A DNA stretch of 64,000 bases from Theodoxus fluviatilis (Eukaryota; Mollusca; Gastropoda; Cycloneritida; Neritidae), in assembly GCA_034096865.1 (NCBI GenBank), contig JAWQFJ010020171.1:12501-76500 (forward strand), in the 5' to 3' direction. How positions within the stretch are numbered: position 1 is the first letter of the stretch; every line of letters starts with the position of its first letter. Positions 1-17,378 of the stretch are shown piece by piece. Position numbers and translations under genes: made by a program. The notes beneath the pieces are model-generated. The model was not told the DNA's origin. It did not search any database and saw nothing but the letters and a program-made list of their open reading frames with translations.

Positions 1-314
1 CCTGCCATGGATAACGTAGCGATTTAAATGAGGAATCGATGTGTTATGCATAGACGTTTGGGGAAACAATAGTGACATTTGGTTGTGGCTTCCTTGAATA
101 TGTGTTAGAAATTCTACAAAAACCTTGCTTCCGAACTGGAAAAAAGGCAGACAACATTGACTTGTGTGAGGGTAGAGAGCGGCGGTTGAAGACGGAGCGT
201 TCCCATTGGCTGACGGGCAGAAATACATGCATTTCAACTGAAACACTGGAAGAGTAGATCCGGTCCTAAAACATTAAATCATTTCTAGTGACTCAAAAGT
301 GCACTGATGTATCT

Positions 315-408
315 GCTGGCACACGAGGAAGCGTACCTGTCTGTCACGATCGTCAAGCTCTGCTGGCACGCGAGGAAGCGTACCTGTCTGTCACGATCGT
401 CAAGCTCT
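315..408. repeat. two-copy 47-bp tandem duplication
   Basis: Two nearly identical copies of a 47-bp unit beginning GCTGGCAC start at 315 and 362 (one visible A/G difference). The unit is not a multiple of three and no gene is recognised in 1-483. I see nothing else supportable in this stretch. Confidence 0.85.
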
Positions 409-490
409 GTGTGCACCGTGCGCGTCGGCCTTCCAAGGCGCATAACTAGACTTGCTTTTACTCTAACAAGATCTAGTGATTTTCGCGATC

Positions 491-533
491 AATGGCTTTA
501 CATAGTCTACAGAGGCTGAAAGACTGTAAAACT
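491..533 (+). mobile_element. LINE/SINE 3' tail copy A followed by microsatellite
   Basis: A ~40-bp segment reading roughly CTTACATAG..TACA.AGGCTGA.AG.CTGTAAA ends directly at the start of the ATC/CGT microsatellite. The same segment occurs at 58495-58533 and 60148-60184 (+) and 45215-45252 (-), in most cases followed by a different simple repeat. This is the pattern of a retroposon 3' end with a short-repeat tail. Confidence 0.55.
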
Positions 534-537
534 CCTT

Positions 538-571
538 TCTTCATCATCATTATCAACATCATCATCATTAG

Positions 572-638
<67 letters not shown>

Positions 639-663
639 GTCGTCGTCGTCGTCGTCTTCGTCT

Positions 664-701
<38 letters not shown>

Positions 702-747
702 ATCATCATCGTCGTCGTCGTCGTCGTCGTCATTGTCGTCGTCGTCG

Positions 748-787
<40 letters not shown>

Positions 788-831
788 TATCATCATCATT
801 ATCATCATCATCATTATCATCATCATCATCA
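538..831. repeat. (ATC)n/(CGT)n/(CAT)n microsatellite
   Basis: About 290 bp of almost pure trinucleotide repeat with interspersed ATC, CGT and TTC units. It opens long frames on both strands (poly-Met/Thr, poly-Ile/Val, poly-Ser) that are composition artefacts. Confidence 0.97.
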
Positions 832-835
832 ACTC

Positions 836-1320
836 TCTGCCCCTACCAGACATGGACTCACAGGAGCCAGGGCCACTGGAATCGCTGCTGTCAGGCTGAG
901 AGACGCGGAGACAGCTTCATTTCAGCCCGTCTGCCGCCAGGCAGCTATTTTTAGCCAGGGGCCCTTTCCCCATCGATCACCTCATCCGGGTCTCGGCAGA
1001 GCGCGGGAAAAAGCGAGCCAGGGGACATAACTCTTGATTACTGTACAAGGGGCATGCGCCAAGGGGATGAAGAGCAAGCAATGATAGAGACGTATCTGCT
1101 TTTGCCCATCAATCCCACCTCCCCCTATTCACCGCCATTCCCCCCTCAGGAAGGGCCTTCGTGCCGCTCTCCATACACACCACACACCACACCCCCTCCC
1201 CCTCCCTCACCCAAAGCCTTCGACCACCCGCTCCCCCAATGCAACATTTCATTCATGGCTGATCTTCACGCCTGTCTTCTCTGACTCCTATGTGGTCCCT
1301 GAAACCCCTTGGAGGGAAGG
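836..1320. other. non-coding stretch
   Basis: No supportable exon or RNA gene. 1110-1235 is C-rich and pyrimidine-biased. This lies upstream of the monooxygenase exons, but no earlier exon of that gene is recognisable here. Confidence 0.5.
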
Positions 1321-1321
1321 A

Positions 1322-1680
1322 GAGAACGAACGAACGAACGAATGGTTTATTTTTGTGAGGCCACCGGCCCATCACAACTCGGTTACAAATAATATGCCTC
1401 ATCGGCCACAGCAATACAAATCGCTTCTTGTCTTCTCTTAAACGCATAGTATAGAAACATAGCAACCGTGCGTACTGCTTTTGGCTCTTCCAGTGACAAG
1501 AGTGTCTTAAAATCACATGAATTGGTATTCGTCGCCAACTTGGAAAAGTACATTCGTCGCAGATCTTCATAGACAGGACATTCAAATAACAAATGCTTTT
1601 CACTTTCGTCATCTTCATAGCAAGCTGGACATAGATAAGCATTTTCAGATCGCTCTTTTGCAAATCTATACTTGTGAGGA
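1322..1680 (-). mobile_element. LINE 3' fragment (zf-RVT-like C-terminus) with TTCG-repeat tail
   Basis: On the - strand a frame from about 1680 down to 1383 contains a zinc-binding signature CPAC..(x)n..KHLLFECPVYEDLR typical of the region after the reverse transcriptase domain in many non-LTR retrotransposons. It ends with an AFKRRQEAI motif, a stop, then AATAAACC and a (TTCG)n tail at 1322-1342. The same motif order occurs in the fragment at 32069-32690, so both belong to one family. The 5' side is truncated and abuts a (CT)n tract (GA on +). No enzymatic core remains. Confidence 0.75.
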
Positions 1681-1698
1681 GGGAAGGAGAGAGAGAGC

Positions 1699-1731
<33 letters not shown>

Positions 1732-2283
1732 ATAGAGAGAAAGAGAATGAGAAAAAGAGAGAGAAAGAGAGAGAGACAGAGAGAGAGAGAAAGAGAAAGA
1801 GAGAAAAAGACAGAGAGAAACAGAGAGAGACAGAGATAGAGACAGAGATAGAGACAGAGAGACAGAGAGAAAGAGAGGGAGAGAAAGAAAGAGAGAGAGA
1901 GAAAGAAATAGAGAGAAAGAGAGAGAGAGAAAGAGAGAAAGAGAGAGAGACAGAGAGAAAGAGAGAAAGAGAAAGCGAGAGAAAGAAAGAGAGAAACAGA
2001 GAGAGAGACAGAGATAGAGACAGAGACAGAGACAGAGATAGAGACAGAGATAGAGACAAAGAGACACAGAGAGAAAGAGAGAGAGAGAAAGAAAGAAAGA
2101 GAGAGACAGAGACAGAAAGAGAGACAGAGCGAGAGACAGAGATAGAGATAGATATAGAGACAGAGAGAGAGCGAGAGATACAGAGAGACAGAGAGAGAGA
2201 GAGACAGAGAGAGACAGAGACAGAGAGAGACAGAGAGAGACAGAGACAGAGAGACAGACAGAGAGAGAGAGACAGAGAGAGAC

Positions 2284-2336
<53 letters not shown>
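1681..2336. repeat. (GA)n-rich homopurine tract
   Basis: More than 650 bp of nearly pure purine on the + strand: GAGA with interspersed AAAG, ACAG and ATAG units. Long Arg/Glu or Ser/Leu frames in it are artefacts. Mirror symmetry could allow triplex (H-DNA) formation. Confidence 0.97.
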
Positions 2337-2340
<4 letters not shown>

Positions 2341-2492
2341 ACTACACACAACGGAGAAGAAGTTTAATTTTCCACGAGTGAAAACTAGGGCTGTGTGTGG
2401 ATGAATGCAAGAACTACGAGTGGAAACTAGGGCTGTGTGTGGATGAATGCAAGAACTACGAGTGCAGAGCCTGGCTCCTGTTCCCGCTGCAG

Positions 2493-7642
<5,150 letters not shown>

Positions 7643-8059
7643 GACACCTGAGAAAGAAAGATAGAATACCGTAAAGGGTTTGTTTGTCAGACAATCAGGG
7701 TTTTGTTTCTCAGATGTGGCCTAGGAAAACTCATTCCCTCACCCCCATGAGATAGAGCTGTCAAATGGTGACTTAATTATGCCTAACCCCTTAGCATGCT
7801 TAGGGAGTGAATGAAGAAAAGATTTTCTGTGTAAGTGATCAAGCACTACAGAAAGATCTGTTGTAATTTAGCTGAAGTAGTTTTGCCATTGGCAAACTTG
7901 TTAAAAGTCAAAATGTTGACATGAGCTAATCAATGTCAGTGAGCTCTAAAAGGCCAGAGTTGTTTTGTTTTTGTGTGTGAGATTGTAATTGTTTTGGTGG
8001 TATTAGACTGTAACAAACAGTTCATTGTTCATTGGATCAAACTATGAGAGCATTGTTGG

Positions 8060-8464
8060 TGCAGTGTGGAGATGTCAAGCATCTAATAGACTACTGTTCC
8101 AAGAAGTTTTGCAGTATCAGAGATGTTATCCCATTGTGGAAGAAGAAGTTTTGGGTTTATTGAGTGTAAAGATTACATTTTGAGGTGTATCTGCATGAGA
8201 CACCCTGTACATGAGGTGATTGTATATAGTGATCACAATCTGTTGTTGTTTCCTAAATTACACGAAAAGGGAAGAACCAATGGTGGTTGAGATGGAGTGT
8301 AATTCTCCAGGAATTCCATTGTGTACTGAATATATCCCTGGTCAAGGGAATGTGTTGGTCGATGCTGTGTTCTGTGTACAATTTTGCTGAGTTCATATTA
8401 TTCTTTGCTTAGAGAAAATTTCTTATTAAAATCATAAGAAATTTTCCATTGAACAATGGGGGAG
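8060..8464 (+). pseudogene. degenerate Ty3/Gypsy RNase H relic
   Basis: In shifting frames the sequence shows the RNase H order of Ty3/Gypsy pol: a YCSKKF-like strand, HFEVYL, VYSDHNLLLF, NQWWLRWSVILQEF, and a YIPGQGNVLVDAV block. At least two frame shifts and internal stops break it. It is followed by a purine tract (AACAATGGGGGAG) and then the LTR, as expected of the 3' end of an LTR retrotransposon. Protease, RT and integrase are not seen. Confidence 0.75.
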
Positions 8465-9842
8465 TGTGACGGTCCTACCCAATGTTTTATATTTTTGTGC
8501 TGTTTCGAGACACTTATCTTACGCTATATTCTCTGTGCTATTTGAACGTGAAGTTTGGCGTTCTACTTTTCTGTTGTTTAAAATGCCAGAAGCGAGAGTT
8601 TGGCAGGGAGCGGCAGAAACCGTTAACAGGGCGAAGGAGAACGCCTAGGTGACGAGCTGGCGTCCTATTTTTGGGCTGTGGGAAGCTGGACGTCTGGCTG
8701 GCTCGCAGCTCGACCTCTGCTCTATTGTCTGGGCTGTTTTGAGATGCCAGACCGTTGTTCTCATTTTCTGTGCTCTATTTCCAATGTTGCTTAAAATATA
8801 AGGTCTGGCGGTAATGACCCTTTTGGCCTATTCGTCTGGGTGATTTTGAAATTACGAAGTTTGGCGCACTGCTAGAAGCCGTTGCTACGGTTAAATGGGA
8901 CAATGACGCTACTCCTGACGATTTGATTGGCTGGGGCTGATCAAGAGTAAGTTTGCTGTGGTTCTTTAGACGACGTGCGGGGAGGGGAAATTCAGTGTGC
9001 GCGTAACCTGCGGGTTGTGGAGACGTGAATGTCTAAAGAGTAGTAGCCACTCCGTGTGCAGTGAGAACACGTAAAAGAATCTCTCTAAAGAATCCTGTAC
9101 TAAGGACAGTAACCCCATGAGTGGGCGAGAAGGAACCTGTTGAAGAAAACCTGCAAGGCTTTCTCCCCAACCACCTGAAGTCTAGTGAAGGCGGTGTGTG
9201 AAGAGAAGAATCCATCTCACAGAGAAGGAACAATCTTCCCTGAAGTCCTAGACCAATATTCGTCGCAAGACGTTTTCCCTCAGCCAAAGAGGAAATTCTG
9301 GCTGAGTGATTTGTGCAAGTGTTGTGTCGAGTGTTGTGTGTGGATACACAACCAATGTTTATGGCCTGTTTAATCTCTCTCAAAGGATTAGCCTTGTGAG
9401 AGAGATTGTGTGTGATGGTCTGAGTGACCAGAATTCTGTGGATAGAATTTCATCAGTGACGCACTCCCGAAATAGCGTCGCACGTACGTCAGCGTGAAAA
9501 AGACTCGCTCGTAAGTACTGTTGTTCATTCAGAGGAAGCATATTCCTCTATGTTCAGTCTGAGAGTAGACTGACAAAGATAAGAGACTGAACTGATATGA
9601 TTTATCTACAGTGACATTATTTTCTTCAGTCAAGTAGTTGGGGTTAGAGGAAGCATTCCTCTACATTCAGTTTAAGATTATGTAGGCTGACCAGCCTAAT
9701 TGATTTAATCCATTTTGCCTTTCTATAGTATTCTCGTTTCTTTTGTCATGAATTAGTCATATTAAAGAATATCATTAATGCTCATGGTGTCATGTCAACT
9801 ATACGAGCCTTGAGTTGAGAGTGAGAGAATGAATTAGTGACA
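8465..9842 (+). mobile_element. long terminal repeat of a Ty3/Gypsy-like element
   Basis: Starts TGTGACGGTCC immediately after a polypurine tract and ends ..TTAGTGACA, giving TG...CA termini and about 1.38 kb. ATTAAAG near 9760 could be a polyadenylation signal. No second LTR is in the window, so this is the 3' end of a truncated element. Confidence 0.65.
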
Positions 9843-10116
9843 CCCTCCACGTATATACCCCTAGACCAAGAGTAAAAAAGAAGAATTTACAAATTGAGAA
9901 AATTAAAGTGGAAGATTGTGGAAGGTCAGTCACAGATACTGATACACTTCAGACGGTATAAGTGTCCAATTCATCAGGCCTAATTAGAGATCGAGCAGAA
10001 AACTTGTACTCTACAATGCTGCTCTGCGCCCGAAATCATGCCAGGCATCCTGCCAAGCTGAGCTCTTCCCTAAACTTTCATGGACTCAAGCACGGCTGCA
10101 GCTTCTGGTGCCATAC
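9843..10116. other. sequence between LTR and last visible DNAI3 exon
   Basis: No exon is recognised. If DNAI3 continues, this is its intron beginning at the donor GTATGG (- strand, 10111-10116). Confidence 0.5.
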
Positions 10117-13100
10117 CTGAGGGTGGATGGGGTCTGTGAAGCTCCAGATGAGGATGAGAGAGGGGGTCATGATGATCCGGGCTGCATTGTCTACTCTGTC
10201 GTCAAAGGTCATTCGCTCTGCCACCGACACCGCCACCACTCCTGCAGCAAAAAAGAGAAAGCCATATAATCAGAGTGCCTTGAAATTACTGTCAAGTCCC
10301 AGATGTTCGGATTTGGTCAACTCTGCCTTGAGAGGCAGGCTACATTCCAGAGACAACTGTGGAGGATGACTGGGTTGTCTCCCCTTGTCCATCTGCCAAT
10401 CTTAAGAATTTTCCCCTATCGAGTCTCTCTTTTTTATAAATAGGCAGTTGCAACATGACTAAAACATGCATTAGTGAACATAATTGTATGCCCTTGCATG
10501 AGCAGAAGAGGATGGGTGACACTGTATGCAGAGTGATGGGATGGGATGGTCTCTGAGTTGGTGGGAGTGAGTTGTGGATATAGGGTAGGTGGGTGGGAGT
10601 GAGGTGGTAGGTTGTAAATACAAGGTAGTTGGGTGGGAGTGGGGTGGTTGTGGATTAAGTTAGATGGGTGAGAGTGAGTTGTGGATATAGGGTAGATGGG
10701 TGGGAGTGGAGTTGGGGACGGCACTGAAGTTACGACTGGTTGAGCACAGTGATTTCCTTTCCCACCTTTGAGTGTGTGGTGCCACTGTATGCAGGTAATG
10801 GTCTTGTCTTTGCTGAACTGCAAATCTGTGAAGGACTGGTACTCCTGTAGGATAAAAACAGAGACGTTTGGCAATTAATACAGCAACAAGGTGAAAGTTC
10901 TCAGCACCGAACAAAAATTGCTTTAGCAAAAATTTCTGCAAATGTGGAGAATACTTCTTCAGACTGTTTAAACATTCATCTGAAAGACATGGTATCTTCA
11001 TGCAGTGACACAGAACTTCATAGGAAGTTGTGCTGTGTGTGCTGCATTAAGATAACCATGTCTGCTGTGTATAAGTAATGGCCTGTGGCTGTTGTTATTA
11101 CTCTTGTGAGTTGTGGAACCCTGTAGAAGGTAGGTGCTGTCACAACCCCCTCAAAAATGGAGCTGCAGATATGTTTATAAATACACACAAGAAGGGCAAA
11201 GCCAATACGACTCACATGATTGACCTTGACCTTTATATGACATTGACCTTCAGGTGACCTTCAAGGTCAAGGTCAAATAACTAAACCTACCAATGACATC
11301 ATACACTAAGAAATGCTTTACACATTTTTCCTACCAAAATACATGTGACCTTGACCCAAGGTCAAGGTCATCCAAGGTCATGCAACACAAAGCTGTTAAT
11401 TCAAGACATAGGAAGCACAATGGTGCTTATTGGCACTTTCTACCATGAGATATGGTCACTTTTAGTGGTTCACTACCCCATTTTGGTCACATTTCATAAG
11501 GGTCAAAGTAACCTTAACCTTGATGATATGTGACCAAATATGTCTCATGATAAAAGTATAACATGTGCCCCACATAATTCTTAAGTTTGAAACAGTTATC
11601 TTCCATAGTTCAGGGTCAAGGTCACTTCAAAATATGTATACAATCCAACTTTGAAGAGCTCCTGTGACCTTGACCTTGAAGCAAGGTCAACCAAACTGGT
11701 ATCAAAAGATAGAGATTACTTTGCCCTATATACCATATATAGGTCAGGTATCCAATCTCAAAAACTTCAGAGAAAATTGAGAAAATGTGAAAAATGACTG
11801 TTTTTAGACAACATTTATGGGCCCTGCGACCTTGACCTTGAAGCAAGGACAAGTCACTATGTATGTTTTTTGAGGCCTTGTCATCATACACCATCATGCC
11901 ACATTTGGTATTGATAGACTTAATAGTCTCTGAGAAAAATCCAACTTTAAAGTTTTTGGACGCCCGGACGCCCGGACGCCCGGACGCCCGGACGCCCGAA
12001 CGCCCGGACCGACGAAACGGGTGAGTACATAGACTCACTTTTGCTTCGCATGTGAGTCAAAAATCAGAACAGTACTAGAGTAGAAATAATCAATTAAACA
12101 AGAAGGGCAAAGCCCATACGACTCACATGCTTGACCTTGACCTTTATATGACCTTGACCTTCAGGTTACCTTCAAGGTCAAGGTCAAACAACTAAACCTA
12201 CCAATGACATCATACACAAAGAAATGCTTTACACATTTTTCCTACCAAAATACATGTGACCTTGACCCAAGGTCAAGGTCATCCAAGGTCACGCAACACA
12301 AAGCTGTTAATTCAAGACATAGGAAGCACAATGGTGCTTATTGGCACTTTCTACCATGAGATATGGTCACTTTTAGTGGTTCACTACCCCATTTTGGTCA
12401 CATTTCATAAGGGTCAAAGTGACCTTGACCTTGATGATATGTGAACAAATGTGTCTCATGATGAAAGTATAACATGTGCCCCACATAATTATTAAGTTTG
12501 AAACAGTTATCTGCCATAGTTCAGGGTCAAGGTCACTTCAAAATATGTATACAATCCAACTTTGAAGAGCTCCTGTGACCTTGACCTTGAAGCAAGGTCA
12601 ACCAAACTGGTATCAATAGATAGGGCTTGCTTTGACCTATATACCACTTGTAGCTGAGGTCGCCATTCTCAATAACGTGGGAGAAAATTGGGAAAATGTG
12701 AAAAATGACTGTTTTTGAGACCACATTTATGGCTCCTGTGACCTTGACCTTGAAGCAAGGTCAAGTCTCTATGTATGTTTTTTGAGGCCTTGTCATCATA
12801 CACCATCATGCCACATTTGGTGTTGATAGACTTAATAGTCTCCGAGAAAAATCCAACGTTTAAGTTTTTAACGGACGGACGGACGGACGCCCGCCCGGAC
12901 GCCCGGACGGACGGACGACACGGCTCAGTACATAGACTCACTTTTGCTTCGCATGTGAGTCAAAAAGTTACATTATGATACATGGTAGAGATCAATAAAC
13001 ACAAGTCCATGTTTATGTAGTTTAAGAATAAACAATAACCAGAGCCCAAGCTCTAACAACAGGCTGGAGAACAACCACCTAAAAAACATATGGAAAAAAG

Positions 13101-16100
13101 GGCAGGGTTCACAGGTCACCTATAGGCCCAAAGGGATCCAGGGGTAATGCTCTGATAGAAGGTTTAGGGGGGCAAGGCCCCTCAACCCACATCAAGCCCT
13201 GCTTATGCAGGAAAGCACAGAGTCACTCAAGGCAAAACCTTGATTTGTTACACGATTTTTGTTGGCTCAGATTTTTTTTTCATTGGAAAATTTTCCCCCC
13301 ATCATATATCAGAAATATTTTCTCAAGAAATTTGTGGAATCTCGGATTGAGAGTTCTCCAGCCTGAAAAAAACCTGAGAGAAGTCCCATAACCCAAAAAT
13401 AAATACCGTCCCCCCCTCTGGAGTTTCAACTCTACTCTGGAACCTGGTCCAAGCTCTAAACTGGAACCTAAAAAATGGAAGAGGAAAATCCAGTTGTACC
13501 AAACTGGACACAAGTAATTAGATTCACAACTACAAACACAAAAACATAACATGGTAATTTTGAATGGTGTGAAGTCAAATAACTATCAAACACTGCACAT
13601 ATACTCGTCATGTTCAAGACACATTTTTGTTGTTGCAACTTTTATGACCAAAGCCCACACCAGTCTGACATTCCATGTTTCTACGGGAAGCTGCATTGGT
13701 TTGACATGTATTTTGCTGTAATCTAAAAATGCCACTGAAGGCCAAAGAGAAGATGCTGACCTTCAGGTGGTTGTCTGTCTTGGTGCCAAACGTGCTGCTG
13801 GGATCTCCAAGGTGGAGCCAGTCAATGTGGAAGATGTTCATGATTTCATTCTGCTGTAGTGCCAGCTCAAACCTGTTGGTGACAAGTGAACATCAAATTA
13901 GCACTGATCGAATTACACAGGAAAATAGGGGCAAATTTCCCAGGCATACTGATGGCCCTCTACAATGTGATCTTTGCCATGCCTATTAAAAGACAGTCAA
14001 GAACCCTACAAATCTGACATTAAAGCAATACATTTTTCAGAAAAAATGCAATTATGTACATAACTGAGTATCCATTATACAGTGCTGTAAAAAGTCTCAT
14101 TCATTTCAAGCTACCTATTCCAAACACTTGTTTCTCTGTTCTATTATGGCAGTTAGTAATTCAGATATGATGTTAGCACTGGCCCTGAGCACCACTTCAC
14201 ACTGAAGCTACAGATCAAACTGAAGAAAACACTGCTCCTCATCATACTGCATGTATTGGCACCCCATCATTCACATACACCTGGTTCAGTCTCATTGGCA
14301 CAGAGGAGAAAGTGAAGGAACATTCATTTCTCCTTAGAAGGGATTGCAACTTCAAGCAGAACACACCACAAGAGGACAGAGGTGGCCGTGAGAAAAATAC
14401 TGACCTTGGAGTGACTGCAACAACAAAGTTATGGAGATCAGGTGAGTTGGCATGCTGCTCCTTCTCCCTCTCAGAGAACTCCCTGGGGTAGTACTGGGTG
14501 TTGTTGTTGCGGGGATAGCGCCAGTTGGTCTGGGCACCCCTGTCTGTGAAGTGTGGAATGGCCTGCAAGGAGAGAACACTTGATTGAGACTGAAGACGAG
14601 TCAGTCAGACGTCATCAATGGTTACTGATCCTTCACAAATCTTTATTCAAGGCAGACCTGTGTCTACTAGTGTTACAATTAGTAATATTAACAAGAAGGG
14701 CAAAGCCCATACAACTCACATGCTTGAACTTGACCTTTACATGACACTGACCTTCAGGTGACCTTCAAGGTCAAGGTCAAACAACTAAACATAGCAATGA
14801 CATCATGCGCTAAGAACTGCTTTAAACATTTTTCCTACCAAAATACACGTGACCTTGACCCCACCCAAGGTCAAGGTCATCCAAGGTCATTCAACACAAA
14901 GCTGTTAATTCAAGACATAGGAAGCACAATGGTGCCTATTGGCACTTTCTACCATGAGATATGGTCACTTTTAGTAGTTTACTACCCCATTTTGGTCACA
15001 TTTCATAAGGGTCAAAGGGTCAAAGTGACCTTGACCTAAATGATATGTGACCAAATGTGTCTCATGATGAAAGTATAACATGCCCCACATAATTATGTTT
15101 GAAACAGTTATCTTCCATAATTCAGGGTCAAGGTCACTTCTAATATGTATACAATCCAAAATTGAAGAGCTCCTGTGACCTTGACCTTGAAGCAAGGTCA
15201 ACCAAACTGGTATCAAAAGATAGGGCTTACTTTGCCCTATATACCATATATAGGTCATTTATCCAATCTCAAAAACTTCAGAGAAAATTGAGAAAATGTG
15301 AAAAATGGCTGTTTTTTAGACAATATTTATGGCCCCTGGGACCTTGACCTTGAAGCAAGGTCAAGTCACTATGTATGTTTTTTGAGGCCTTGTCATCATA
15401 CACCATCGTGCCACATTTGGTATTGATAGACTTAATAGTCTCCGAGAAAAATCCAACGTTAAAGTTTTCGGACGCCCGGACGCCCGGACACCCGGACGCC
15501 TGGACGGACGAAACGGGTGAGTACATAGACTCACTTTTGCTTCGCATGTGAGTAAAAAACTCTTAAGGTCCTGTAAGTCATACACGTGTTCCATTCCCCA
15601 GTCCTGCAAGGATTATGCGATTTGTAGAAAAAAATCAGTCAAGTAAGAGCCACTTGGGGTGGGCAGCTATGGGCAGTACAGGATTGAGCAGGGTGGATGG
15701 TAATGGGTGGTACAAGATCTTAAGAGTTAAGACATCTATTCTTCCACAATCAGTCTCATCTTCAGCACTGCTGATGTCCATACTGAAATCAATAGACTAT
15801 CATGCCATCCTTTCCACTGTCCTACAAGAAGAGTCAGATAGACGCACAAGATTATGCCAGATTTTCACAAGTGGATGTTACTCAGCTCTCAGTAATCATT
15901 CCCACTCTCTTACACCTCACACACTACACTAGAGACCGATACTATGCAGTCCAGCAGTGATATATTCAACATAAAGCACTGCGGTAAAATCACTTCCATC
16001 ATGAGGTACCCCAAATCTCACCTCCTGAATCAACAGATATTCGGATGACCCAATTTTGGTTTCACAGTCTTGAACGGATTTTTATCATGCACGTTGACCT

Positions 16101-16875
16101 AACTAATCAAAACCAGCCCACCCCAAGCTTGACAGTTCTCAAGATTGTACTTCACTTGTATTTGTGGTGAGAGTACATTGTGTTTGTACACATCAACTGA
16201 CAATGAATTTTCTGGCACCTGGCATAGATGCAAGGTTGAAGAATGAAGAAATTAGCTTCTAGAATTGATTCCCAGTGACAGACTTAGAAAGATTTATCAC
16301 TGCTACTTTTTTGTTGAATAGCACACAGTGACCAAGAGGTAATGCCTGAACATCCTTGCATAGCCAGACAAATAAACTTTTAATTAGAGTTCCTACATGC
16401 ATATAACCATAAAATTTCATGAGGTAAACAGAAGTTGAGGTTAAAGTAACATGGCCTAAAAAAATGGTGTGGTGGTGGTTTGGGGGGTGGGGTGGCAGTT
16501 TGGGGGGTGTGGTGGTGGTTTGCGGGGTGGGGTGGCAGTTTGGGGGGTGGGGTGGCAGTTTGGAGGGTGGGGTGGGGCCAGTAGGTAGACCTGACTTCTT
16601 TAAATCTATTTTATGAGGCCAGATTGAGACTGCAAACACACACACATGAGTGTGTGTGTTGTGTGTGTATATGTGTGTGTATGTCTGTGTGGATGTGTTT
16701 GTATGCGTGTGTGCATGCATGCATGTGTGTGCATGTATGTGTGTGTGCGCATGTGTGTTTTAAGAAGTGTCATGTATAGAGGAGATTCATCTGAACATAA
16801 ATTTCTCCTTTACGGAAAATTTTTACTCAAATAGTGCTCATGCAGATGATGGGACAAGCATGCAGTTTGTTGCAT

Positions 16876-16934
<59 letters not shown>

Positions 16935-17283
16935 CTCTCTCTCTACTTTGTTGTGTGTATTGTTCCATGATCAAAAAGAAAGTTTCGGGTTGGCAGGATC
17001 AATTGGGTTACTATAACCACTATTTTTTTTTTTGGTCTGCCTTAATGCCACTTAAATGTCTGTTCATTCTGCGGTGAGTGAGATGCAATGCCAGTATAGG
17101 AACCTGCGTGGCCTTGTCCAGTTCTATCCTATTCAGGGAGAAACTTGGGTCCTCAAACGAGGTGCACTCGATGAAGCCATCCTTGGCGTCCGCCACATTT
17201 CTGTCCTTGAACTTGTACGGGGCACCAAACTCCCGGCGCTTGCGCTTGCAGGAGACTTTGATCTGAAGTGAACTGATGCTTGT

Positions 17284-17378
<95 letters not shown>

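Noticed and set aside
473..899. Poly-Met/Thr, poly-Ile/Val and poly-Ser frames
   Set aside because: Translations of a trinucleotide microsatellite.
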